Source of the DNA: JBKPNX01 sp046732855
Lineage (GTDB): Bacteria; Pseudomonadota; Alphaproteobacteria; Geminicoccales; Geminicoccaceae
NCBI GenBank assembly: GCA_046732855.1
Contig: JBKPNX010000102.1
Coordinates: 14,338-78,337, forward strand
Direction: 5' to 3'
DNA: 64,000 nt
The translations under genes were made by a program, and so were the position numbers. The notes under the pieces are model-generated. The model ran no database searches, had not been told where the DNA came from, and was given only the letters and a program-made list of their open reading frames with translations. Below are positions 34,845 to 44,179 of the stretch, in pieces (within the stretch, counting starts at the first letter, position 1; every line of letters starts with the position of its first letter).

Positions 34845-36434
34845 ATGGCCGAGGGCAATCTGGACCTGGTGATCGTCGGCGCCGGGTTCGCCGGCATGTA
34901 CATGCTGCACCGGGCGCGGGCGATCGGCCTGTCGGCGCGCGTGTTCGAGGCCGGCGGCGGGGTCGGCGGCACCTGGTACTGGAATCGCTACCCGGGCGCA
35001 CGCTGCGACGTCGAGAGCATGGAGTATTCCTACCAGTTCTCGGACGAGCTCCAGCAGGAATGGGACTGGACCGAGCGGTACGCCGCCCAGCCGGAGATTC
35101 TGCGCTACGCGAACCACGTCGCCGACCGGTTCGATCTCCGCCGGGACATCCGGTTCGACACGCGCGTGAAGGCGGCCGGCTTCGACGAGGGGCAGAACCG
35201 CTGGGTGGTCGAGACCGCGGATGGCGCTCGCACCGCAGCCACCTGGTGCGTGATGGCGACCGGCTGCCTGTCCTCGACCAACGTGCCGGATTTCGAGGGG
35301 CTCGATCGTTTTCGGGGGGCCTGGTACCACACCGGCAACTGGCCGCACCAAGGCGTCGATTTCACCGGTCTGCGGGTCGGCGTGATCGGGACCGGCTCGT
35401 CGGCGGTCCAGTCGATCCCCCTGGTCGCGCGGCAGGCGGCGCATCTGTTCGTGTTCCAGCGCACACCGAACCACGTCGTGCCCGCCCACAATGGCCCGCT
35501 GGATCCCGAGGTCCGAGCGCACGTCAAGGCGAACTACCCGGCTTTGCGCGCCCGCGCCAAGCAGGGGCGGACCGGCCTGCTCTACCCGATCAGCCAGAAG
35601 TCTGCGATGGAGGTGAGCGACGAGGAGCGTGAACGCGAATACCAGGCCAGATGGGAGCAGGGTGGCCTCGGCTTCATCGGCACATTCGGCGACCTGTTGT
35701 TCAACAAGGACGCCAACGATACGGCCGCCGAGTTCATTCGGCGCAAGATCCGAGAGACGGTCCGCGATCCGGCCGTTGCGGCAATCCTGTCGCCCCGGTC
35801 GGTCGTCGGTTGCAAGCGCCTGTGCATCGACAGCGGCTATTTCGAGACGTTCAACCGCCCGAACGTCACCCTCGTCGACGTAAGCAAGCAGCCGGTCGAA
35901 CGCATCGTCCAGGACGCCATCGTGGTTGGCGGGCGGCACTACGTGGTCGACGCGATCGTGTTCGCCACCGGCTTCGATGCGATGACCGGAACGTTGCGCA
36001 GAATCGACATCCGGGGCCGCGCCGGCCGCGCGCTCAACGACAAATGGGCCGCGGGTCCGCGCACCTATCTCGGGGTCGCGACCGCAGGATTCCCAAATCT
36101 CTTTATCATCACGGGTCCGGGGAGTCCGTCGGTGCTGAGCAACATGCTGCCGTCGATCGAGCAGCACGTCGACTGGATCGCGGACTGCATCGGCTCGGCG
36201 CGCCAACAAGGTTGCGCGCGGATCGAAGCGACCGAGCCCGCCGAGGACCGTTGGGTGGCGCACGTCAACGAGGTCGCCAGCGCCACTCTCTATCCGACCT
36301 GCAATTCCTGGTACCTGGGCGCGAACATCCCCGGCAAGCCCCGGGTGTTCATGCCCTACCTCGGCTTTCCCGCATATGTGCAAAAATGCGCCGAGGAGAC
36401 GGCTGCCGGGTACCAGAGCTTCGCGCTGAGCTGA
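34845..36434 (+). CDS. Flavin monooxygenase of the Baeyer-Villiger type
   Basis: A 529-residue protein. The FAD motif GAGFAGMYMLHRARAIG lies near residues 8-24, followed by GVGGTWYWNRYPGARCD. The Baeyer-Villiger fingerprint FxGxxxHTxxWP reads FRGAWYHTGNWP near residues 158-169, then the NADPH motif VGVIGTGSSAVQ. The second half has the usual conserved ATG-like stretch FATGFDAMTG. These features identify an NADPH-dependent BVMO of the cyclohexanone monooxygenase type. It sits between the gtsA-like binding protein and the two permeases, in the same direction and ten bases before gtsB. Substrate unknown; a link with the carbohydrate importer is not obvious. Confidence 0.9.
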   Translation: MAEGNLDLVIVGAGFAGMYMLHRARAIGLSARVFEAGGGVGGTWYWNRYPGARCDVESMEYSYQFSDELQQEWDWTERYAAQPEILRYANHVADRFDLRRDIRFDTRVKAAGFDEGQNRWVVETADGARTAATWCVMATGCLSSTNVPDFEGLDRFRGAWYHTGNWPHQGVDFTGLRVGVIGTGSSAVQSIPLVARQAAHLFVFQRTPNHVVPAHNGPLDPEVRAHVKANYPALRARAKQGRTGLLYPISQKSAMEVSDEEREREYQARWEQGGLGFIGTFGDLLFNKDANDTAAEFIRRKIRETVRDPAVAAILSPRSVVGCKRLCIDSGYFETFNRPNVTLVDVSKQPVERIVQDAIVVGGRHYVVDAIVFATGFDAMTGTLRRIDIRGRAGRALNDKWAAGPRTYLGVATAGFPNLFIITGPGSPSVLSNMLPSIEQHVDWIADCIGSARQQGCARIEATEPAEDRWVAHVNEVASATLYPTCNSWYLGANIPGKPRVFMPYLGFPAYVQKCAEETAAGYQSFALS

Positions 36435-36444
36435 GCCGAAGGCG

Positions 36445-37377
36445 ATGGCGACGATCTCGCAGCAACTGGCCCAGGCGAGTGCCGCAGCCGGCGGCGGTCT
36501 CCGCGTTCGATTCCAGGAGCTGCTGCCGCGCGTCGTGCTGGCGCCGAGCTTTGCCGCCGTGCTGATCTTCGTCTACGGCTTCATCCTGTTCACCGCGTAT
36601 CTGTCGTTCACGAACTCCAAGATCCTGCCGAGCTTCGCCTTGGTCGGAATCGAGAACTACGCCAAGCTGTTCGCGTTGCCGAATTGGAGGATCGCGCTCG
36701 CGAACCTCGCGATCTTCGGCGGCCTGTACATCGTGGTGTGCACCACGATGGGTCTCCTGCTCGCGATCCTGCTCGATCAGAAGATCCGGGCCGAGGGCGT
36801 GCTCCGGCCGATCTATCTTTACCCGATGGCGCTGTCGTTCATCGTCACCGGCACCGCCTGGAAATGGTTCCTCGACCCCGGGATCGGCCTCGAGCAGGTG
36901 GTGCGCAGCTGGGGTTGGACGAGCTTCACCTTCGACTGGATCAAGAATCGCGACATGGCGATCTACTGCGTCGTGATCGCCGCGGTATGGCAGTCGACCG
37001 GGTTCGTGATGGCGATGTTTCTCGCCGGCCTGCGCGGGATCGACAACGAGATCATCAAAGCCGCACAGATCGACGGTGCCTCGGTGCCCAAGCTGTATCG
37101 GCGGATCATCATCCCGCTGCTGCGCCCGGCGTTCCTGTCCGCGTTCGTCGTGCTCGCTCACATGGCGATCAAGTCATACGACCTGGTGATCGCGCTCACC
37201 GGCGGCGGGCCCGGGCGCGCCACCGAGCTGCCCGCAACCTTCATGTATTCCTATACCTTCACGCGCAACCAGATGGGGATCGGCGCGGCGTCCGCGGTGA
37301 TCATGCTGATGATGATCGCCTCGATCATCGTCCCCTATCTCTACGCCGAGCTGCGTGGCGGCGGCCGTGTCCAGTAG
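36445..37377 (+). CDS. gtsB: Glucose-type ABC transporter permease (GtsB/MalF-like)
   Basis: A 310-residue permease with about six hydrophobic segments, starting VVLAPSFAAVLIFVYGFILF near residue 32. The EAA-loop motif is DNEIIKAAQIDGASVPKLYR near residues 202-221, marking the contact site with the ATPase. Length and order fit GtsB/UgpA-type permeases. It follows the monooxygenase by ten bases and is separated from gtsC by 146 bases that contain a dispersed palindromic repeat. Confidence 0.9.
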   Translation: MATISQQLAQASAAAGGGLRVRFQELLPRVVLAPSFAAVLIFVYGFILFTAYLSFTNSKILPSFALVGIENYAKLFALPNWRIALANLAIFGGLYIVVCTTMGLLLAILLDQKIRAEGVLRPIYLYPMALSFIVTGTAWKWFLDPGIGLEQVVRSWGWTSFTFDWIKNRDMAIYCVVIAAVWQSTGFVMAMFLAGLRGIDNEIIKAAQIDGASVPKLYRRIIIPLLRPAFLSAFVVLAHMAIKSYDLVIALTGGGPGRATELPATFMYSYTFTRNQMGIGAASAVIMLMMIASIIVPYLYAELRGGGRVQ

Positions 37378-37413
37378 TACTCGCCACCGCAAGGAGCGAG
37401 CGATCGCTGTCTG

Positions 37414-37504
37414 GTCATTGCGAGCGCCTGAAGGCGCGAAGCAATCCAGGCGAATGCCGGTTGGTCTGGATCGCCACGACTGCTGCGCGGTCTCGCGATG
37501 ACGG
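37414..37504 (+). repeat. Dispersed palindromic repeat, copy 3
   Basis: Begins GTCATTGCGAGCGCC, continues GGCGCGAAGCAATCCAG, a variable middle, TCTGGATCGCCACG and ends CTCGCGATGACGG. It matches copy 2 (24345-24434) closely and lies between gtsB and gtsC, only 19 bases before the gtsC start. Confidence 0.85.
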
Positions 37505-37523
37505 CGAGCTGGAGCGCGAGCTT

Positions 37524-38411
37524 GTGATCTCGAAGATCAGCGCACAGGAAACGGCGATCCGGACCGACCGCTTGGCGCGCGCGGTGCTTTACGCCGCGCT
37601 GATCCTGTTCGCGGTTTACTTCCTGCTGCCGCTGTTCGTGATGCTGGTCAACTCGGTCAAGCCGCTCGACGAGATTCGCGGCGGCAACATGCTTGCGTTC
37701 CCGGAGCAGTTCACGGTGGCGCCCTGGCTCAGCGCCTGGAGCACGGCGCAGATCGGGGTCGAGCCGACCGGCCTCAGGCCGTATTTCTGGAACTCGATCA
37801 AGATGGTGGTGCCGGCCGTGGTGGTCTCGACCCTGCTCGGCGCGCTGAACGGCTACGTCCTGACCAAGTGGCGGTTTCCCGGCCACAACCTCGTGTTCGG
37901 CATGATGCTGCTCGCCTGCTTCATCCCGTTCCAGATCGTGCTGATCCCGATGGCGCGGATCCTCGGCCTGATCGGGCTCGCCGGCACCACCTCGGGCCTG
38001 GTACTGGTGCACGTGGTGTACGGCCTCGGCTTCACCACCCTGTTCTTTCGCAACTACTACGAGGCGTTTCCGTCCGAGCTGATCAAGGCGGCGCAGATCG
38101 ACGGCGCCGGGTTCTTCCAGATCTTCCGGCGCATTCTGCTGCCGAGCTCCGGACCGATCATCGTCGTCACCGTGATCTGGCAGTTCACCAACATCTGGAA
38201 CGACTTCCTGTTCGGCGCCTCGTTCGCCGACTTCGATTCCATGCCGATGACCGTGGCGCTCAACAACCTGGTCAGCTCCTCGACCGGCGTGAAGGAGTAC
38301 AACGTGCACTTCGCGGGCGCCGTGCTCGCGGCGCTGCCGACGCTGATCGTCTACATCGTCTCCGGCCGCTATTTCGTGCGCGGCCTGATGGCCGGTGCGG
38401 TCAAGGGCTGA
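37524..38411 (+). CDS. gtsC: Glucose-type ABC transporter permease (GtsC/MalG-like)
   Basis: A 295-residue permease with six hydrophobic segments, beginning AVLYAALILFAVYFLLPLFV near residue 20. The EAA-loop PSELIKAAQIDGAGFFQIF is present. GTG at 37524 is chosen as the start: it has GGAG nine bases upstream and lies just after the palindromic repeat. The frame is open far upstream but there it crosses gtsB out of frame and the repeat. It is followed by the ATPase after 11 bases. Confidence 0.9.
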   Translation: MISKISAQETAIRTDRLARAVLYAALILFAVYFLLPLFVMLVNSVKPLDEIRGGNMLAFPEQFTVAPWLSAWSTAQIGVEPTGLRPYFWNSIKMVVPAVVVSTLLGALNGYVLTKWRFPGHNLVFGMMLLACFIPFQIVLIPMARILGLIGLAGTTSGLVLVHVVYGLGFTTLFFRNYYEAFPSELIKAAQIDGAGFFQIFRRILLPSSGPIIVVTVIWQFTNIWNDFLFGASFADFDSMPMTVALNNLVSSSTGVKEYNVHFAGAVLAALPTLIVYIVSGRYFVRGLMAGAVKG

Positions 38412-38422
38412 GGGTCGCCGAG

Positions 38423-39541
38423 ATGGCCTTTCTCGAGATCGACCGGGTGGTCAAGCGGTTCGGCGCGACTGAGGTGTTGCAGGGCATCGACCTCGCGGTC
38501 GAGCAGGGTGGCTTTCTGGTCCTGGTGGGTCCGTCGGGCTGCGGCAAGTCGACCCTGCTCAACACCATCGCCGGCCTCGAGACGATCACCGCGGGCGAGA
38601 TCCGGATCGATGGGCGCCGGGTCAATGAGCTGCATCCCAAGGACCGCGACATCGCGATGGTGTTCCAGTCCTACGCCCTCTATCCGAACATGAATGTAGA
38701 GCAGAACATCAGCTTCGGCATGGAGATGCGCGGCGTGGCCAAGTCCGAGCGGGACAAGGCCGTGCAGGAAGTCGCGGCGCTGCTTCAGATCGGTCAACTC
38801 TTGAAGCGCAAGCCAGGCCAGCTCTCGGGCGGGCAGCGCCAGCGCGTCGCCATGGGCCGGGCGCTGGTGCGCCAGCCCAAGATCTTCCTGTTCGACGAGC
38901 CGCTGTCCAATCTCGACGCCAAGCTCCGGGTCGAGATGCGCACCGAGATCAAAAAGCTGCACCAGCGCCTCGGCGCCACCATCGTCTACGTCACCCACGA
39001 CCAGATCGAGGCGATGACGCTCGCCTCGCAGATCGCGGTGATGCGCGGCGGCGTGCTGCAGCAGTTCGGCACGCCGCGCGAGGTTTACGAGCATCCGGCC
39101 AACACCTTCGTCGCCGGGTTCATGGGCTCGCCGTCGATGAACCTGATTCCTGCGACCGTGGTCGAGGGCGCGGGCGGGCTCGCGGTCTCGATCGAGCGCA
39201 CCGAGGCGGCACCGATCCAGTTGCCGCTCGCCGACGGTGCAGCAAACGGCGCGGTGCGCAACTACCTGAGCCGGGGCGTGATCCTCGGTCTGCGCCCGGA
39301 GAGCATCACCGATCCCGGCGCCGCCGAGACGCGCACCCGGCATCACCACCGGATCGAATGCCTGGTCGAGGTCACGGAGCCGACCGGACCCGATACGCTT
39401 GCGGTGATCCGCCTCGGCGGTATCGAGGCGACCGCGCGCCTCAAGGCCGATGCCGAGGTGATGCCGGACGCGCCCGGCACCTTCGTCGTCGACATGGCCA
39501 AGGCGGTGCTGTTCGACCCCGAGACCGAGGCCCGGATCTGA
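38423..39541 (+). CDS. gtsD: ABC transporter ATPase of the MalK/UgpC/GtsD type
   Basis: A 372-residue ATPase with Walker A LVGPSGCGKSTLLNTI near residues 35-50, MVFQSYALYPNMNV with the Q-loop, signature PGQLSGGQRQRVAMGRALV, Walker B KIFLFDEPLSNLDAK and H-loop VTHDQIEAM. The C-terminal part is the regulatory TOBE_2-type domain with ILGLRPESI. The ATG at 38423 follows the gtsC stop by 11 bases, and the stop is two bases before the GMC oxidoreductase start. It powers the importer made of gtsA, gtsB and gtsC. Confidence 0.93.
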   Translation: MAFLEIDRVVKRFGATEVLQGIDLAVEQGGFLVLVGPSGCGKSTLLNTIAGLETITAGEIRIDGRRVNELHPKDRDIAMVFQSYALYPNMNVEQNISFGMEMRGVAKSERDKAVQEVAALLQIGQLLKRKPGQLSGGQRQRVAMGRALVRQPKIFLFDEPLSNLDAKLRVEMRTEIKKLHQRLGATIVYVTHDQIEAMTLASQIAVMRGGVLQQFGTPREVYEHPANTFVAGFMGSPSMNLIPATVVEGAGGLAVSIERTEAAPIQLPLADGAANGAVRNYLSRGVILGLRPESITDPGAAETRTRHHHRIECLVEVTEPTGPDTLAVIRLGGIEATARLKADAEVMPDAPGTFVVDMAKAVLFDPETEARI

Positions 39542-39543
39542 CC

Positions 39544-41184
39544 ATGGCGGCAAACCACTACGTGCTCGTCGGCGGCGGGCCGGCCGGCTGCGTGCTCGCG
39601 ACGCGCCTGAGCGAGGATCCTGCGGTGCGCGTGCTGCTGCTCGAGGCGGGCCCGCGCGACACCGACCCCTACATCCACTGGCCGGTCGGCTTCTACAAGC
39701 TGACCGGCTCGACCAAGAATGCCTGGGGCTACCAGACCGCGCCGCTCGCCCACGTCGACGGGCGGCGGATGTGGTTCCCGCAAGGGCGCGTGCTCGGCGG
39801 CGGCGGCTCGATCAACGCCCAGGTGTTCACCCGCGGCCACCCCAAGGACTACGACGAGTGGGCCGAGGACGAAGGCTGCACCGGCTGGTCGTACCGGGAG
39901 GTCCTGCCGTACTTCCGGCGCTTCGAGGACAACGAGCGCTTCAGCAATACCTGGCACGGCACCGGCGGCCCGATCGGGGTGTCCGACCCGATCAGCGCAC
40001 ATCCGATGAGCAAGGCGTTCGTGCGCGCGGCGCAGGAGGCCGGGTTGCCGTACAACCCGGATTTCAACGGCGAGCGCCAGGAAGGCTGCGGCCTCTACCA
40101 GGTGACCCAGCGGCGTGGCCGGCGCAGCAGCGCCGCAATCGAATATCTGCGGCCCGCGATGCGGCGCCCGAACCTGACCGTGCGCACCGGCGCGACGGCG
40201 ACCCGCATCCTGGTGGAGCGCGGGCGCGCGACCGGCGTTGAATATGTCGAGCGCAACGGCACGACCCGGAATACCGCTCGCGCCGAAACCGAGGTCCTGT
40301 TGACCGCGGGCGCGATCGGCTCGCCCAAGCTGCTGCTCTTGTCCGGGATCGGCCCCGCCGATGAGCTGCGCGCGCTCGGCATCGACCCGGTGCACGACCT
40401 GCCTGGCGTCGGTCGCAACCTCCAGGATCACATCGACGTCTATGTGATCAGCGAGCTCAGCGGCGCCCACAGCTACAACAAGCACACGCAGCTGCATCGC
40501 CAGCTGTGGGCGGGCGTTCAGTATTACGCGTTCGGCTGCGGTCCGGTGACCTCGAACCTGGCCGAGGCAGGCGGCTTCTGGTACGCCGACCCGGGCGCGC
40601 GCTCGCCGGATGTCCAGTTTCATTTCCTGCCCGGATCCGGTCTCGAGGCCGGCGTGACCAAGCTGTGCGAGCACGGCTGCACGCTCAACTCCGCGTTCCT
40701 GCGGCCGCACAGTCGCGGCACGGTCCGGCTCGCGAGCGCCGATCCATCCGCGCACCCGCTGATCGATCCGAACTACTTCGCCGAGGAGTACGACCGGCGC
40801 ATGTCGATCGCCGGTCTGCGTCTCGCGCGCGAGATCATGGCGCAACCGGCATTCCGCTCCTACCTGCGCGCCGAGCGCCTGCCAGGTGCCGAGGTGCAGA
40901 GCGAGGCCGAGGTGCTCGCCTATGCCCGGCAGCACGGCAAGACCGACTACCACCCGGTCGGCACCTGCAAGATGGGCGTGGACGAGCTGGCCGTGGTCGA
41001 TCCCGAGCTGAAGGTGCGCGGCGTTGGGGGCCTGCGCGTGTGCGACTCCTCGGTCATGCCGCGTCTGGTCAGCAGCAACACTAACGCGCCGACCCTGATG
41101 ATCGGCGAGAAGGCGGCGGATCTGATCAGGGGCGTCGCCGCCCAGCCGGCTGCGACTGCCAGGGCACTGCAGGCCGCGACTTGA
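39544..41184 (+). CDS. GMC-family FAD oxidoreductase (choline dehydrogenase-like)
   Basis: A 546-residue flavoprotein. The FAD motif LVGGGPAGCVLATRLSED lies near residues 8-25. It is followed by GRVLGGGGSINAQVFTRGH near residue 82, ILLTAGAIGSPKLLLLSGIG written in part as VLLTAGAIGSPKLLLLSGI, and the C-terminal HPVGTCKMG with VCDSSVMPRLVSSNTNAPT. These are standard GMC features, and the active-site His is in HPVGTC. It starts two bases after gtsD, so it belongs to the same transcript and may oxidise an alcohol or sugar taken up by that system. No signal peptide is visible. Confidence 0.92.
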   Translation: MAANHYVLVGGGPAGCVLATRLSEDPAVRVLLLEAGPRDTDPYIHWPVGFYKLTGSTKNAWGYQTAPLAHVDGRRMWFPQGRVLGGGGSINAQVFTRGHPKDYDEWAEDEGCTGWSYREVLPYFRRFEDNERFSNTWHGTGGPIGVSDPISAHPMSKAFVRAAQEAGLPYNPDFNGERQEGCGLYQVTQRRGRRSSAAIEYLRPAMRRPNLTVRTGATATRILVERGRATGVEYVERNGTTRNTARAETEVLLTAGAIGSPKLLLLSGIGPADELRALGIDPVHDLPGVGRNLQDHIDVYVISELSGAHSYNKHTQLHRQLWAGVQYYAFGCGPVTSNLAEAGGFWYADPGARSPDVQFHFLPGSGLEAGVTKLCEHGCTLNSAFLRPHSRGTVRLASADPSAHPLIDPNYFAEEYDRRMSIAGLRLAREIMAQPAFRSYLRAERLPGAEVQSEAEVLAYARQHGKTDYHPVGTCKMGVDELAVVDPELKVRGVGGLRVCDSSVMPRLVSSNTNAPTLMIGEKAADLIRGVAAQPAATARALQAAT

Positions 41185-41325
41185 ATCGAGTCAGCCACGG
41201 GAATGATGTTGGCGCGATCAAACCAATGGTTGGCCACACCGCCGATCACGGCGCTGGCGGCTTTGCGGAACTCACTGCACAATGCGCGGCTATCGGAGCG
41301 AACTGAAGCTGGCAGGGAGGCAGTC

Positions 41326-42015
41326 ATGCGCGTCGCGGTGTTGTTGCTGGCAGCGGTCGTGCTCGCCGGGTGCGGCTCGTCGCGGCCGGTCAGAAACGTC
41401 CAACCGCAAGGCTTCCTCGGCGACTATTCGCGGCTGACCCCGGGCGCCGAAGGCGAGGCGGCGCTGCGCTACTTCAAACCTGATGTCAACTGGGCGTCGT
41501 ACCGCAAAGTCATCGTCGCGCCGGTCACGGTGTGGCAATCGCCCAGTACTGCCAACATTCCAGAAGCGGACCTCAAGACCGCCGCTGACTACCTCTACGC
41601 CCAGCTGCGCCAGGAGCTCGGCAAGGACTTCCAGCTGGTCGATCGGCCGGGCCCGGACACGCTCCGCGTCGAGGCGGCGCTGACCGGCGCCAAGGCGGCG
41701 AATCAGACCATGGTCGTGGTCTCGAGCGTGGTGCCGATCGGCGCGGCCATCTCCGGCAGCTACGAGTACGTCACCGGCAAACCGACCTTCCAGGGCGAGG
41801 CGGCGGCCGAAGCCAAGATCACCGATGCGCAGTCGGGCGCGGTGCTGGCCGAGGCGGTCGACCAGCGGATGGGCGGGCGGGCGTTGAACTCGGCGGAGAA
41901 CAAGTGGACCGACGTCAACAACATCCTCACCTACTGGGCGCAGCAACTGCGCTTTCGCCTATGCGAGCTGCAGAAGCGCACAGGCTGCGTGCCGCCGCAG
42001 ACCGGCGGTCTTTAG
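41326..42015 (+). CDS. DUF3313-family lipoprotein
   Basis: A 229-residue protein starting MRVAVLLLAAVVLAGCGSS, a type II signal peptide with the lipobox LAGC, so it is membrane-anchored by a lipid on Cys. The mature part has LGDYSRLTPG and WASYRKVIVAPVTVW, as in the DUF3313 family of unknown function. AGGGAGG precedes the ATG at 41326; an open frame upstream to 41203 precedes the lipobox and is rejected. No operon partner is evident. Confidence 0.85.
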   Translation: MRVAVLLLAAVVLAGCGSSRPVRNVQPQGFLGDYSRLTPGAEGEAALRYFKPDVNWASYRKVIVAPVTVWQSPSTANIPEADLKTAADYLYAQLRQELGKDFQLVDRPGPDTLRVEAALTGAKAANQTMVVVSSVVPIGAAISGSYEYVTGKPTFQGEAAAEAKITDAQSGAVLAEAVDQRMGGRALNSAENKWTDVNNILTYWAQQLRFRLCELQKRTGCVPPQTGGL

Positions 42016-42222
42016 GCGGCGATCCGAGCGGACGCTGCGTGCTGCGGGGTGGCGAGTAGGGCAGCGGAGCGCTCGGCCCTGCCGGTCCTGAGTTTCTAAT
42101 GCACCGGAGGGCTCCCTCAGCGCTTGCTTCTGCCCGGTGTGCCGGGCCGGTTCAGTCGGCTCTGCCGTTCCGGAGCGCTGGCCGGCATTGCTTGGCGTAA
42201 CGAGGCGGCGCATGGTCGGTCG

Positions 42223-44031
42223 ATGTCTGGGGAGTCCCGTCCTGGGCCGGCAGCTGAACAAGCTCGCGGTCTGAAGCAGGTAAGCTGGCCGGCACGTCTG
42301 ACGCCCGGGCTCGCCACGCTCGCGCAGTACGACCGCCGCTGGCTGAGCAAAGACATCCTGTCCGGGCTTTCGGTCGCAGCGATCGCCCTGCCCGTGGGAC
42401 TTGCCTATGCCGAGCTCGCGGGCGTGCCCGCGATCATCGGCATCTATTCCGCGATCTTCCCGCTCCTGGCGTATGCGCTGTTCGGCTCTTCACGGCAGCT
42501 GATCGTCGGCCCGGACGCCGCGACATGCCTGCTGGTCGCCGCCAGCCTGGCGCCGCTCGCGGGCGGTGACCCGCAACGGTATCTCGCCATGTTGCCCGTC
42601 TTCACGCTGATGGCTGGCGTGCTCTATCTGATCGCGGGCGCGGCCAGGCTCGGCTTCATCACCAACTTCCTGTCCCAGCCGATCCTGACTGGCTATCTGA
42701 ACGGCATCGCGCTCATCATTGTGGTCGGCCAGCTACCGAAGCTGCTGGGCTACTCAAGCACTGCCAAAGAGTTCGTGCCGCAGCTGCAGGAGGCGATCGA
42801 CCGGGTGGGCTCGAGCGATCCGCCGACCGCAATGCTCGGCCTCGCTCTCCTGGCCGGGCTCTTGATTCTCGGCCGCGTCGCTCCGGTCGTGCCGGGCGCG
42901 CTCGTCGCCGTGGTTGTCGGCATCGCGGCGGTCGCGATCTTCGACCTGCCGGCGCTCGGGGTGGCCGTGACCGGCGCGCTGCCGAGCGGTCTGCCCGCAC
43001 CGCACTTCGCAGTGTTCGAGGCCGCCACGTACCGCAGCCTGTTCCACGATGCCGCCGCCATCGTGCTGATCAGTTTTGCGAGCGGCATGCTGACTGCGAA
43101 GAGCTTCGCCCGCCGCAACCATTACGAGATCGACGCCAACCAGGAGCTGATCGCATTCGGCGCCAGCAATCTCGCCTCGGCGCTGGCCCAGGGCTTCCCC
43201 GTCACCGGGGCGGACTCGCGCACCGCCGTGAACAACGCGGTCGGGGGCAAAACCCAGCTGGTCGGCATCGTCGCGGCCGCGACCATGCTGTTCGCCCTGG
43301 TCTTCCTCAAGGTCCCGCTCGCCCTGGTGCCGACCGCCGCGCTCGGCGCGGTCGTGTTCGTCTCGGCAATCGGTCTGTTCGACGTCACGGGGCTGCGCAA
43401 CCTCGCTCGGATGAGCTGGCGGGAGGGCCTCTTGTCGCTCGGCACCACGCTCGGGGTGCTGGTATTGGGGGTCCTGCCCGGCGTCATGCTCGCGGTCGCG
43501 CTGTCGCTTGCCTGGCTGTTGATGGTCGCCTCGCGGCCCCAGGATGCCGTGCTCGGCCGCGTGCCGGGCCTTCCCGGCTTTCACAGCGTGGCGGACTACC
43601 CTCGGGCGAAGATCCTCCCGGGCCTGCTGCTCTACCGTTTCGAGGCGGACCTTGTGTTCTTCAACGTCGACCATTTCGGTGAGCGCCTGCGCGCGGCGAT
43701 CCGAGCCGCCAAGACTCCGGTCGAGTGGGTGATCCTCGATGCCAGCCCGATCAACTGGATCGATGCGACCGCCCTCCAACACCTCGACGAGTTGCGCAGC
43801 GAGCTGGCGGCACAAGGGATCGTCTTCGGCGTCGCCCGCGCCAGGCTTTCGCTGAATCGCGCCTTCAATCCGAGCTGGATCGCCCGGCGCCCCGCCGCCA
43901 CGCAATTCCGCCGGTTTCCGACATTGAAGGCAGCCGTGCATGCCTTCGAGCGGCGCAACACGGCGGCCGACGCAGGCGCGCCTGAAACGAATTCTTTGCC
44001 CGTGGGATCGGAAGCGGACGAGCCGATCTGA
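42223..44031 (+). CDS. SulP-family anion transporter with STAS domain
   Basis: A 602-residue membrane protein. The N-terminal signature is LSVAAIALPVGLAYAELAGV, followed by GIYSAIFPLLAYALFGSSRQ and GPDAATCLL, typical of SulP sulfate/bicarbonate carriers. About ten to twelve hydrophobic segments follow, and a C-terminal STAS domain from about residue 460 has VEWVILDASPINWIDATALQ. The ATG at 42223 (MSGESRPG) is preferred because the N-terminal extension to 42124 has no support. Transport of sulfate would fit the PAPS synthetase in the window, but bicarbonate or another anion is possible. Confidence 0.92.
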   Translation: MSGESRPGPAAEQARGLKQVSWPARLTPGLATLAQYDRRWLSKDILSGLSVAAIALPVGLAYAELAGVPAIIGIYSAIFPLLAYALFGSSRQLIVGPDAATCLLVAASLAPLAGGDPQRYLAMLPVFTLMAGVLYLIAGAARLGFITNFLSQPILTGYLNGIALIIVVGQLPKLLGYSSTAKEFVPQLQEAIDRVGSSDPPTAMLGLALLAGLLILGRVAPVVPGALVAVVVGIAAVAIFDLPALGVAVTGALPSGLPAPHFAVFEAATYRSLFHDAAAIVLISFASGMLTAKSFARRNHYEIDANQELIAFGASNLASALAQGFPVTGADSRTAVNNAVGGKTQLVGIVAAATMLFALVFLKVPLALVPTAALGAVVFVSAIGLFDVTGLRNLARMSWREGLLSLGTTLGVLVLGVLPGVMLAVALSLAWLLMVASRPQDAVLGRVPGLPGFHSVADYPRAKILPGLLLYRFEADLVFFNVDHFGERLRAAIRAAKTPVEWVILDASPINWIDATALQHLDELRSELAAQGIVFGVARARLSLNRAFNPSWIARRPAATQFRRFPTLKAAVHAFERRNTAADAGAPETNSLPVGSEADEPI

Positions 44032-44179
44032 GCATCGCCGCCGCCGCGACCGCCAATGTCGTCGATTGAGCCTTGCGCCGAAGCCGGCTTGCCCGAATAC
44101 CGGGCGCTGCGTCAGCGAGCGCCTGACTTTCTCCAGTTCTGCTACACGCCGGAGCTCGCGGCACGCCACCCTGCAACCG

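Noticed and set aside
33443..40953. Several long minus-strand frames opposite the gts operon genes and the GMC gene
   Set aside because: All are shadows of well-supported plus-strand genes with antisense-type composition.
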